Below are positions 8,006 to 15,671 of a stretch of 48,617 nucleotides of DNA, piece after piece. This DNA comes from Desulfobacterales bacterium RIFOXYA12_FULL_46_15 (lineage in GTDB: Bacteria > Desulfobacterota > Desulfobacteria > Desulfobacterales > Desulfobacteraceae), in NCBI GenBank assembly GCA_001799395.1, contig MGTJ01000196.1:8623-57239 (forward strand). Reading direction: 5' to 3'. Position numbers and translations under genes: made by a program. The notes beneath the pieces are model-generated. The model made no database searches, had not been told where the DNA came from, and saw nothing but the letters and a program-made list of their open reading frames with translations. Positions within the stretch are counted from its first letter, which is position 1. The number at the start of each line of letters is the position of its first letter.

Positions 8006-10476
8006 AAAAAGCAGATATACTGGTGGTCGAAGACGAAGCCATTGTGGGCAGGGAAATTGAAATCAGCCTTGAGAATATGGGTTTTAAAGTCATTTCCGTT
8101 GTCAGGACAGGTGAAAAGGCCATTGAAAAAGCCGGGCAGGAACATCCGGATATCATCCTCATGGATATACGGCTGAACGGCCGGATGGACGGCATAGAAG
8201 CAGCCGCTCAGATCAGGGAGAGATTTGACATCCCCATTATCTTTCTTACAGCCTATGCAGATGAAGAAAAATTGAAACGGGCCGGGCTGACCATGCCTTT
8301 CGGGTATATCCTCAAACCTTTTACGGACCGGGATCTGATGGTAACCGTTCAGATGGGGCTCTATACGGCAGAAATCAATGCCGAACGTAAGAGAACTGAA
8401 AAATTGCTTCAAAAGGCCCATGATGAACTTGAACAGCGGGTCAAGGAACGTACTGAAGAATTGTCCCTGGCAAACAGACAATTGCGAAGGGAGATGGAAA
8501 TCCGCACCCTGGCTGAAAAATCCCAGAAAAAAACCAACCGGGAACTGATGTTTCTGAACAGGATGATCCGCCAGTTAACGGCCGGCCCTTCTTTCGACCA
8601 TGTCATTAAATCGGTTATAAAGGGGATTGATGAAATCCTCAAGCCTGACACGGCCATCCTGTTTATCAGAAAAGATGTCCAATTGCTGCCGGTTCTGAAG
8701 AACGGCCATGATCAGTATACCCCTAACGGTGATGAACCTTTTGTACACCGGATCGGGGAATGCCTGTGCGGACTGGCGGCAAAAGAGGGTAAACCCCAGT
8801 ATTGCATGGATATCCGGAAGGATGACCGGTGTGTCCGGGAAGAATGCCGGAAAACAGGATATCATTCCTTTGCAGCTTTGCCCCTGCTGGCCCGGGAAGA
8901 GGTCATCGGGGTCCTGGGGCTTGGAGCCTTGAAAAACCATGATTTTACCGGCCAAAAAATTTTTCTGGAAACCCTGGCAGATGAAATTGCCATAGGTCTC
9001 CAGAATACTCTCCTGCTTGAAAAGCTCAAGCGGCATGAGGAACTTTTCCGTATCGCCGCTAAAAGTGCAAGCGACCTCATTTATGAATGGGATCTTGAAA
9101 CGGATATAATGAAATCATTCGGGGATATTGAGAAAATGTTCGGATATAAAGCCGAGCAGGTAGAAACGGTTCATCCCGGCGACTTTGTAATGGTTCACCC
9201 TGAAGACAGGCCAAGGGTTAAAAAAATGGCTGAACTCCAAAAGAAAACGGGAAACCCCGTCTTACTGGAATTCCGTACCCGGAAAAAGGATGGTACATGC
9301 AGAAACTGGTCATTGCGGGGTGGTGCGGCCTTTGATGAACAGGGAAAACCCTCCAGGCTGGTCGGGGTCTGCACGGATATTACTGAAAAAAAAGAGTCTG
9401 AAACAAAGATAGTCCAGAGCCGGGAAATGCTCCAGGCCGTGTTTGACGGGATTTTAGATCCCCTGATGATGGTTGACAAGGACATGCGGATACTGGTGAT
9501 CAATGCTGCCGGTGCCCGGTATTATGGCACAGAACCTGAAAAAATCCTGAACCGGCCATGTTACCAGGGCATGATGAAAAAAGAATCTCCCTGTGACGGA
9601 TGCCGTATCCCCTATTCCGTTATGAATGAAAGACCGGTCACTTTTGAGCGTAAAGGCCTGATGAATCCGGAGAGGATCGAAAGGGTAGTCACCTATCCTG
9701 TAACAAAGCCATCTGTCGGGGGCAGGACCATTATCCGCATCAGTGATATCACGGAAGAAAAGAAAATACAGGCGTCTCTTGCCAGGGCAGACCGTCTTGC
9801 CTCTCTTGGACAGCTTTCCGGCGGAATCGCCCATGAGATCAGAAACCCTCTGGAGGGAATCAAGCTGTTTGTGGATATTCTGAGCGATGAAACCCGGTAT
9901 GAACGTTCTGAATCCGAACAGGAAATTTTCAATGATATCAACCTCAATATCAGGAGAATCAATGATATCATAAAAAGAGTCCTGACCTTTGCAAGACCGG
10001 ATCAGGCAAGCCTGGAAACCTTGAATCTCAATGAGCTGGTATTGGAAACCATTAAGCTCTTTGATACCCGGTTGCGTAAGCTGAATATCAAAAAAAAGCT
10101 CAGCCTTGAAGAATCGCTCAGCCGGGTGAACGGTGATGCGGTCGCCTTACAGCAGGTTCTGGTCAACCTTGTCTCAAATGCCGTTGATGCCATGGACAGG
10201 GGCGGGACCCTGACCATTGAAACCTTTTGTTCAGAATCTTCTTTTTTCAAAGGCCGGATGGTTTCCGGGATAAAAATCAAAGATACCGGTCCGGGTATCA
10301 GGCCGGAGGAAAAAGACAGTATATTTAATCCTTTTTACACGACAAAAAAGACCGGAACCGGTCTCGGGCTAGCCATATCCCATCAGATTGTCGAACGTCA
10401 CGGCGGAGCCGTTACATTCAACAGCGAACCGGGTCAGGGCGCTTTGTTTGTGATTGAACTGCCTGCCGCCAACTGA
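8002..10476 (+). CDS. Cytoplasmic REC-GAF-PAS-PAS histidine kinase
   Basis: 824 residues with no membrane segment. Order: receiver (1-120, VVEDE, phosphoacceptor D55 in LMDIRLNGRMDG); coiled coil (125-180); GAF (about 190-335, with several Cys: GECLCG, YCMD, DRCVREEC); PAS1 (345-465); PAS2 (470-585) carrying Cys residues at RPCYQ and SPCDGCRIP; HisKA with H611 (GGIAHEIRNP); ATPase with DTGPGI and [18 protein letters not shown]. It starts inside the stop of the upstream kinase (ATGA) after AAAGGAT. An N-terminal receiver on a kinase suggests an intermediate relay step, receiving phosphate from the upstream HisKA_2 kinase. The C-terminal kinase module is closely similar to that of the gene at 17150. 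The 3' end overlaps the convergent GntR gene by 43 bases. Confidence 0.92.
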   Translation: MKKADILVVEDEAIVGREIEISLENMGFKVISVVRTGEKAIEKAGQEHPDIILMDIRLNGRMDGIEAAAQIRERFDIPIIFLTAYADEEKLKRAGLTMPFGYILKPFTDRDLMVTVQMGLYTAEINAERKRTEKLLQKAHDELEQRVKERTEELSLANRQLRREMEIRTLAEKSQKKTNRELMFLNRMIRQLTAGPSFDHVIKSVIKGIDEILKPDTAILFIRKDVQLLPVLKNGHDQYTPNGDEPFVHRIGECLCGLAAKEGKPQYCMDIRKDDRCVREECRKTGYHSFAALPLLAREEVIGVLGLGALKNHDFTGQKIFLETLADEIAIGLQNTLLLEKLKRHEELFRIAAKSASDLIYEWDLETDIMKSFGDIEKMFGYKAEQVETVHPGDFVMVHPEDRPRVKKMAELQKKTGNPVLLEFRTRKKDGTCRNWSLRGGAAFDEQGKPSRLVGVCTDITEKKESETKIVQSREMLQAVFDGILDPLMMVDKDMRILVINAAGARYYGTEPEKILNRPCYQGMMKKESPCDGCRIPYSVMNERPVTFERKGLMNPERIERVVTYPVTKPSVGGRTIIRISDITEEKKIQASLARADRLASLGQLSGGIAHEIRNPLEGIKLFVDILSDETRYERSESEQEIFNDINLNIRRINDIIKRVLTFARPDQASLETLNLNELVLETIKLFDTRLRKLNIKKKLSLEESLSRVNGDAVALQQVLVNLVSNAVDAMDRGGTLTIETFCSESSFFKGRMVSGIKIKDTGPGIRPEEKDSIFNPFYTTKKTGTGLGLAISHQIVERHGGAVTFNSEPGQGALFVIELPAAN

Positions 10477-11123
10477 GAGGTTCCAAGAAATTTCTGGCGC
10501 AGACGTTCGAAATGATTCATCAGTTGTGTCCTCCTGATGACCCTGAATTCATTTGAACCATTGGAAGAAAAATATTCCAGGATTTTCTCAAATTCTTTTT
10601 TAACGGCCATCACTTCTTCCTGCCAGTCGCTTTTGGCCAGGACGCTATACCAGAGACGAAATGTCTGTGAATATAAGCGGTCGGAAACATCTGCAAGAAC
10701 CGGGTTGCCTGCTGCATCATGGATGATGCCCCTCAAGGAGGCATCTATCTGCGCAAGGGCTTTTTTGTCCTCTTGATCCAACAGGGTCTTACAGTTGTCA
10801 TTCAATTCATTCATCTGTGCGATGTGTTTTGAAGAAAACTGGGCTTCGGCAAGACCGGCTTCAAAGGATTCAATTTCAAACCGGACCTGAAAGACATTCA
10901 TGATCCTGCTGAACTCAATCTCGGTCACCATACTCCCGGTCCGGGGAATGACCCTTACCATCTGCTCCAGTTCCAGCCGGTTGAATACATCCTTGACAGG
11001 CGACCGGCTGATCCCGAATTCCATGGCCAGAACTTTCTCATTCAGAATCTGACCCGGGCTGTACTCTAGATACAGAATCCTGTCACGTACGGTTTGATAG
11101 ATTGTTTTTTTCATTCCAAGCAT
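10434..11123 (-). CDS. GntR-family transcriptional regulator (FCD/FadR type)
   Basis: 229 residues. The N-terminal winged helix-turn-helix has the GntR pattern (YSPGQILNEKVLAMEFGISRSP, then VFNRLELEQMVRVIPRTG). The C-terminal 150 residues are all-helical, as in the FCD ligand-binding subgroup that senses organic acids or amino-acid metabolites. It is divergent from an Asp/Glu-racemase-family gene and a Liv-type importer, and is very probably their local regulator. ATATC-ATW-GATAT dyads in the shared 255-base gap are candidate operators. The start could be the ATG at 11123 or at 11114 (MKKTIYQ); neither has a convincing SD. The gene tail overlaps the convergent kinase gene. The effector is unknown; the transported substrate or its catabolite is the natural guess. 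Confidence 0.9.
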   Translation of the reverse strand: MLGMKKTIYQTVRDRILYLEYSPGQILNEKVLAMEFGISRSPVKDVFNRLELEQMVRVIPRTGSMVTEIEFSRIMNVFQVRFEIESFEAGLAEAQFSSKHIAQMNELNDNCKTLLDQEDKKALAQIDASLRGIIHDAAGNPVLADVSDRLYSQTFRLWYSVLAKSDWQEEVMAVKKEFEKILEYFSSNGSNEFRVIRRTQLMNHFERLRQKFLGTSQLAAGSSITNKAP

Positions 11124-11146
11124 TCGGTTAGACGGTTTAAAATCTT

Positions 11147-11164
11147 TGACATATCATTGATATG
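11147..11164. promoter_or_regulatory. Candidate GntR operator 1 (TGACATATCATTGATATG)
   Basis: CATATC-ATT-GATATG (11150-11164) is a perfect 6-bp inverted repeat with a 3-bp spacer, 26 bases upstream of the GntR start codon. The overlapping decamer TGACATATCA (11147-11156) recurs as its reverse complement at 11290-11299. The location suits autoregulation of the GntR gene. Confidence 0.5.
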
Positions 11165-11227
11165 CCACATCTGGTGACTACTTAATCTATCTTTATGATA
11201 AATTCAAGCCTTTTCAATTCAGTCTAT

Positions 11228-11243
11228 TGATTTTTCAAAATCA
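11228..11243. promoter_or_regulatory. AT-rich inverted repeat TGATTTT-TC-AAAATCA
   Basis: A perfect 7-bp inverted repeat with a 2-bp spacer in the middle of the GntR/racemase intergenic region, about 25 bases upstream of the TTGACA element. It does not share the ATATC-ATW-GATAT core, so it may serve another protein or be a chance AT-rich palindrome. Confidence 0.25.
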
Positions 11244-11268
11244 GGAATTTAGGTTTTAAAAAAAATGC

Positions 11269-11298
11269 TTGACATGCTAATTCAACCACTGATATGTC
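11269..11298 (+). promoter_or_regulatory. Candidate sigma70-type promoter of the racemase/liv operon
   Basis: A consensus -35 hexamer TTGACA occupies 11269-11274. The -10 is not clear: TATGTC (11293-11298, 18-base spacer) and GATATG (11291-11296, 16-base spacer) each match three positions. The proposed -10 overlaps the decamer TGATATGTCA that is shared with operator 1, so repressor binding would occlude it. Confidence 0.4.
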
Positions 11299-11318
11299 AG
11301 TAAATATATCATAGATAT
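11290..11318. promoter_or_regulatory. Candidate GntR operator 2 (TGATATGTCA plus ATATC-ATA-GATAT)
   Basis: TGATATGTCA (11290-11299) is the exact reverse complement of the decamer in operator 1. It is followed by the dyad ATATC-ATA-GATAT (11306-11318), which shares its arms with operator 1 (ATATC-ATT-GATAT). Together they cover the likely -10 and start region of the racemase/liv operon, a classical repressor position. Confidence 0.5.
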
Positions 11319-11378
11319 TTTTGAAAACGTTCATTGATTTTTTTTGGTTTTGTCATTAATTTAAAAAAGGAGAGGGAA

Positions 11379-12113
11379 ATGGCGGTTTTTTCTGTAACCA
11401 GACCCAGGCAGGCCTGGTATGGAGAATCCATTGGAATTTTAATATTGGATGCTTCTTATCCCTGTATTCCAGGGAATGTCGGAAATGCCACCACATTCCC
11501 TTTTTCCGTCCGGTATGAGCTGGTAAAAGGCGCATCCATAGACAGGTTATTGAATCAACAGGACCCGGAACTGGTTTTCCCCTTTATCGAAGCGGCCGGA
11601 AGGCTCTACAACAGCGGTGTACGCGCTATCACCGGGGCCTGCGGCTTTATGGCCCTTTTTCAGCAGGAAGTGGCCAAAAGCCTGGATATCCCGGTTTTTC
11701 TTTCCAGCCTTTTACAGATCCCGTTTATATATCAGATCACAGGGAAAAAAATCGGCATTATTACCGCTGACTCAACCTGTCTTCAGGCCAGACATTTTAC
11801 AGCCACCGGTATTTCAGGGGATCTTCCCCTGGCCATTGCCGGAATGGAAAATCAGCCTGAATTTAAAAATGCCGTCCTTTTGGAAAAGGGAACCCTGGAT
11901 TCCGGCAAGATCGAAATCGAAGTGGTTGAAACGGCAAAAACGCTTGTAAGGCAAAACCCGGATATCGGCAGCATCCTTCTCGAATGCAGCGATCTTCCGC
12001 CTTATGCACATGCTGTCCAGGCTGCTGTCGGGCTTCCTGTTTTTGATTTCTTTACCATGATCCATTACGTTCATAACAGCCTTGTGCGAAACCCTTTTTC
12101 AGGATTCATGTAA
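11379..12113 (+). CDS. Aspartate/glutamate racemase-family protein
   Basis: 244 residues from the ATG at 11379, which follows AAAAGGAGAGGGAA; an in-frame upstream start at 11334 has no such site. The fold signature is that of the Asp/Glu/hydantoin racemase superfamily. The two catalytic-type cysteines lie in the expected contexts ITGACGFMAL and ILLECSDLPPYA, with a central GKKIGIITADS strand. Members racemise amino acids or hydantoins by a two-base cysteine mechanism. It is the first gene of an operon with a branched-chain-amino-acid-type importer and is controlled by a divergent GntR, so it probably acts on the imported compound or a derivative. The exact substrate cannot be read from the sequence; an arylmalonate-decarboxylase-type or other non-racemase activity is not excluded. 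Confidence 0.75.
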   Translation: MAVFSVTRPRQAWYGESIGILILDASYPCIPGNVGNATTFPFSVRYELVKGASIDRLLNQQDPELVFPFIEAAGRLYNSGVRAITGACGFMALFQQEVAKSLDIPVFLSSLLQIPFIYQITGKKIGIITADSTCLQARHFTATGISGDLPLAIAGMENQPEFKNAVLLEKGTLDSGKIEIEVVETAKTLVRQNPDIGSILLECSDLPPYAHAVQAAVGLPVFDFFTMIHYVHNSLVRNPFSGFM

Positions 12114-12164
12114 ATGCGTTCACACACTCAAAGGCCATAAACACCAAGAGAAAAGGAACAGGCA

Positions 12165-13040
12165 ATGTTTTTCGATGTATTGTTAATCGGTATCATGGTA
12201 GGGGCAATCTATACTTTGGTAACCATCGGGTACAGTATGGTTTACAGTATTTTAAAACTGATGAATTTCGCCCATGGAGATGTCTATATATTCGGGACCT
12301 TCATCTGTTACACCCTTTTGGAAAAATATCAGTTGAACCCGGTTCTTGCTATCCTGGTATCGGCAGTCCTGGGCGGGATTCTGGCATCCTTTGTTGAAAT
12401 CGTTGCCTACCGCCGTCTCAGGGCCGGACAGCACCGGATGATCTCGATGATCACGGCCCTGGGGGCTGCCTATGTGATTCAGAATTCCAATGAGCTGAAA
12501 TGGGGAAACCAGGTCATGGCCTTTCCTTCCATTTTAAGTGCAAAGACATTTCAAGTGTTCGGCCTCACCATTCCCATGACCCAGATCATCATCCTTGCCA
12601 TTGCCGTCGGGCTGATCATTCTGTTTACCCTTTTTTTAAAATATCATCCTTACGGCAAGGCCATCCTCTGTGTTTCCGAAGATATCCCCACCGCAAGCCT
12701 GATGGGTATTCCCATCAATAAAACCATTACCATGGTTTATTTCATCGGCGGGATGCTAGGGGTTGCGGGCGGCATCCTGTATTCCACTTCTTACAATGCT
12801 GTGTCCCTGGCAATGGGGTTTCGTGGCACCATTATCGCATTCACGGCTGCGGTGATCGGCGGTATCGGAAGCCTGGGAGGAGCCCTGGTCGGCGGCATGC
12901 TCCTGGGCATCTGTGAAAATTTTATCGGAGTTTACGTTTCTTCCTCTTACCGTGATCCCATAACATTCCTGCTTTTGATCGTGATTTTGCTGGTTAAGCC
13001 CACCGGTATCATGGGCGCAGCCGAGCAGACCAAAGTATAA
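12165..13040 (+). CDS. livH: Branched-chain amino acid ABC transporter permease (LivH type)
   Basis: 291 residues of an integral inner-membrane protein with about eight hydrophobic segments. It shows family landmarks: N-terminal LLIGIMVGAIYTLVTIGYSMVY, NFAHGDVYIFGTF, and a C-terminal GFRGTIIAFTAAVIGGIGSLGGALVGG block that contacts the ATPases. Start ATG follows AAAGGAACAGGCA. It should form the translocation channel with the LivM-type protein encoded next. Urea and amide importers use the same family, so the gene symbol denotes the family rather than a proven substrate. Confidence 0.93.
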   Translation: MFFDVLLIGIMVGAIYTLVTIGYSMVYSILKLMNFAHGDVYIFGTFICYTLLEKYQLNPVLAILVSAVLGGILASFVEIVAYRRLRAGQHRMISMITALGAAYVIQNSNELKWGNQVMAFPSILSAKTFQVFGLTIPMTQIIILAIAVGLIILFTLFLKYHPYGKAILCVSEDIPTASLMGIPINKTITMVYFIGGMLGVAGGILYSTSYNAVSLAMGFRGTIIAFTAAVIGGIGSLGGALVGGMLLGICENFIGVYVSSSYRDPITFLLLIVILLVKPTGIMGAAEQTKV

Positions 13041-13075
13041 TAGTTCAATTGAAAAAACAAACAGGGGTAAATGAT

Positions 13076-14077
13076 ATGAAACCTGGAACACAAAAACATG
13101 GAAAACAACAGACAGGGACAATAATTCCCATGACATTCAAAACATTGGCCAAAAACCCGGTGTTTAAAACGGCCGCCTTTCTTTTACCGGCCCTGGGCTG
13201 TGTTCTTTTGCCCCATGTCATGACTGACACGTATTACCTGGGTATCATCAATTATATGATTCTCTATGCCATTCTTTGTATGGGACTCAACCTGATCCTC
13301 GGGTATGCCGGTCTGCTCTCCCTCGGCCATGCCGCTTTCTACGGGCTGGGAGGATATACCACAGCCATTCTCATCACCCGCTGCGGCTTTGGATTCCTGT
13401 CCTGCCTGATCCTTTCCGGCATTATTGCCCTTTTGTTCGGTATCCTCCTGGGGCTGCCGACCCGGAAAGTAAGGGGAGATTATTTCTGCCTTCTGACCAT
13501 TGCCTTTGGTGAGATCTTCAGACTGGTGGCCCAGGCCTGGATCGGGTTCACTAACGGTGCGATGGGAATCGTGGGCATTCCCATTCCCGCCATACTGGGA
13601 TGGTCCATCCGGACGGAAGCGGATTTTTATTATCTTGGCCTCATCCTTTTGGCCTTTACCTCAATAACTCTTTCCCTTCTGGTGAATTCAAAATTCGGCA
13701 GGGCATTCATTGCCATCCGGGAAGATGAACTGGCTGCATCGGTCATGGGGATCAATACTGCCGTTTATAAAATTATTGTCTTTGGTATCGGGTGCTTTTA
13801 CGCAGGTCTTGCCGGCAGTTACCTGGCCGTGTACCAGACTACTGTCACCCCGTCCAATTTCAGGCTGGAAGAATCCTGCCTCATGATCATCATGGTCATT
13901 GTCGGCGGCATGGGCTCTCTTTTCGCCCCCATTGCCGGTGTAATCATCATGACCCTGGCCACGGAATACTTCCGCGGAATTTCCGAATACAGGATGCTGA
14001 TCATTGGCGTGATCATGGTGGCGGTGCTTCTTTTCAGACCCCAGGGGATCTTTGGAACCTCGGCATTTAAAGGATAA
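13076..14077 (+). CDS. livM: Branched-chain amino acid ABC transporter permease (LivM type)
   Basis: 333 residues from the ATG at 13076, preceded by CAGGGGTAAATGAT; the upstream in-frame TTG at 13049 has no ribosome binding site. Several membrane segments carry the LivM landmarks MGLNLILGYAGLLSLGHAAFYG, GLPTRKVRGDYFCLLTIAFGEI and the cytoplasmic coupling loop VNSKFGRAFIAIREDELAASVMG. The C-terminus (FRPQGIFGTS) is typical. It starts 35 bases after livH and pairs with it in the membrane. A hydrophilic Lys/Gln/His-rich N-terminal extension of about 20 residues precedes the first membrane helix. Confidence 0.93.
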   Translation: MKPGTQKHGKQQTGTIIPMTFKTLAKNPVFKTAAFLLPALGCVLLPHVMTDTYYLGIINYMILYAILCMGLNLILGYAGLLSLGHAAFYGLGGYTTAILITRCGFGFLSCLILSGIIALLFGILLGLPTRKVRGDYFCLLTIAFGEIFRLVAQAWIGFTNGAMGIVGIPIPAILGWSIRTEADFYYLGLILLAFTSITLSLLVNSKFGRAFIAIREDELAASVMGINTAVYKIIVFGIGCFYAGLAGSYLAVYQTTVTPSNFRLEESCLMIIMVIVGGMGSLFAPIAGVIIMTLATEYFRGISEYRMLIIGVIMVAVLLFRPQGIFGTSAFKG

Positions 14078-14128
14078 AGGCATGGGTATGGCGAAGATAA
14101 GAAATATCAGTTTAGAAGGAGCATTGGT

Positions 14129-14896
14129 ATGAGTCTTTTGACTGCTGAGACAATCGGAAAAAAATTTGGCGGCGTTACGGCCCTGAAAGATGTCAGTCTC
14201 TTTGTTGAAACAGGGGAAATTGTCGGCATGATCGGACCCAACGGGTCCGGGAAAACCACCTTTATCAATAATCTGTCCGGTCTTTATGCCCCTACCACAG
14301 GCCGGTTTATGTTCAACGGGGAGGATATCACCGGGCTTCCCGCCCATGTCATTACGGGCAAGGGGATCTCGCGGACATTTCAGAATTTGAGGGTTTTTCC
14401 CAATATTTCAGTCCTGGAAAATATCCTCATCGGGCTTCACTGCAAAATCGACACCTCGTTGTGGGATGTGTATGCCAGGGTCCTGAAAACCCGGAAGGTT
14501 GAAAAACAGGCCAGGGAAAAGGCCATGGCCGTTCTTGAGCTTGCGGACCTTAGCGGAAGGCATGATACCCTGGCCAAAAACCTGCCTTATGGAAAACAGC
14601 GGCTCCTTGAAATCTGCCGGGCCATTGTGTCTGATCCTTATCTGCTTTTGCTTGACGAACCATGTGCCGGCATGAACCCGGTTGAAATGGACGATTTGGC
14701 CGGCTTTATCAGGATTCTGCAAAAAAAAGGCATCACGGTTTTTGTGATTGAGCACAATATGCGGTTTATTATGTCTGTGGCGGAACGGATTATCGTGCTG
14801 GCAAACGGAGCAAAATTCCAGGAAGGCACCCCTGTCGAGATTCAAAAGGATAAAAAAGTCCAGGCCATTTACCTTGGAGAAGAAGGAGACCTTTAA
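14129..14896 (+). CDS. livG: ABC transporter ATP-binding protein (LivG type)
   Basis: 255 residues. Walker A is GPNGSGKTTF, the signature region is NLPYGKQRLLEI (the LivG variant of LSGGQ), Walker B is LLLLDEPCAGMNP, and the switch His lies in VFVIEHNM. The extended C-terminal stretch and the QNLRVFPNISVLEN Q-loop region are typical of LivG. It powers the LivHM channel from the cytoplasmic side as a heterodimer with the LivF-type protein. Its stop codon overlaps the livF start (TAATG), so the two are translationally coupled. The SD is AAGGAG eight bases before the ATG. Confidence 0.94.
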   Translation: MSLLTAETIGKKFGGVTALKDVSLFVETGEIVGMIGPNGSGKTTFINNLSGLYAPTTGRFMFNGEDITGLPAHVITGKGISRTFQNLRVFPNISVLENILIGLHCKIDTSLWDVYARVLKTRKVEKQAREKAMAVLELADLSGRHDTLAKNLPYGKQRLLEICRAIVSDPYLLLLDEPCAGMNPVEMDDLAGFIRILQKKGITVFVIEHNMRFIMSVAERIIVLANGAKFQEGTPVEIQKDKKVQAIYLGEEGDL

Positions 14897-15603
14897 TGCT
14901 GACCATCAATTCCCTGGAGTCGGGCTACGGTAAGATCAAAGCGCTTTTCGGCATCGACCTTGAGATTAAACAAGGTGAAATTGTGGCCTTGATCGGCGCC
15001 AATGGGGCCGGGAAAACCACATTTCTGAAAACGGTTTCCGGTTTGATCCAGGCCACCGGCGGGACCATGTCCTTTGAGGGCCAGAGCCTGAACCGCCTGG
15101 CGCCGGAAAAAATCGTGAACCTGGGCATCTCCCATGTGCCTGAAGGCCGTATGGTCTTTACCCAGAGAACTGTGGAAACCAATTTGCAGATCGGCGCCTT
15201 TGGAAGAAAAGACAAAAAAGCCATCCGGCAGGACATGGAAAAATATTATGAGATGTTCCCCATCCTTGCCGAGCGAAGAAACCAGAAGGCAGGAACCTTA
15301 AGCGGCGGGGAGCAGCAGATGCTGGCCATCGCAAGGGGGCTCATGAAACGGCCCAAATTGCTTTTCCTGGACGAACCATCCATGGGGCTATCACCGGTCC
15401 TGGTCAGCCAGATTTTTAAAACCATCAGGGAATTGAATAAAACCGGTTTATCCATCCTGCTGGTGGAACAGAATGTCAAAAAAGCCCTGAAAATCACCCA
15501 GCGGGCCTATGTGATCGAGCTGGGCAGAATCGTACACCAGGGCAATTCCTGCGATCTGCTGGATTCGGAACAAATCAGGAAGAGCTATCTGGGAGAAGTA
15601 TAA
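14896..15603 (+). CDS. livF: ABC transporter ATP-binding protein (LivF type)
   Basis: 235 residues with Walker A GANGAGKTTF, signature LSGGEQQM, Walker B LLFLDEPSMGLSP and switch His-region replaced by the family's usual Gln-containing LLVEQNVKKAL. The HVPEGRMVFTQRTVETNL segment is characteristic of LivF. Its start overlaps the livG stop, with AAGGAGACC as ribosome binding site inside livG. It forms the second nucleotide-binding half of the importer. Confidence 0.94.
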   Translation: MLTINSLESGYGKIKALFGIDLEIKQGEIVALIGANGAGKTTFLKTVSGLIQATGGTMSFEGQSLNRLAPEKIVNLGISHVPEGRMVFTQRTVETNLQIGAFGRKDKKAIRQDMEKYYEMFPILAERRNQKAGTLSGGEQQMLAIARGLMKRPKLLFLDEPSMGLSPVLVSQIFKTIRELNKTGLSILLVEQNVKKALKITQRAYVIELGRIVHQGNSCDLLDSEQIRKSYLGEV

Positions 15604-15671
15604 ATTTCAGTGAAGATTTATTTTCGATCATCCTATTATAAGGGTGGTCTCAATCAAGAAAGGAGACAGGA

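Noticed and set aside
7711-8481. A 256-codon minus-strand open frame across the 6089/8002 gene junction
   Set aside because: It covers two well-supported overlapping kinase genes on the plus strand and shows no recognisable protein features.
12826-12841. TGGCAC-N5-TCGCA, a sigma54-like sequence
   Set aside because: It lies inside the livH coding region, the -12 element is imperfect, and there is no gene start downstream.
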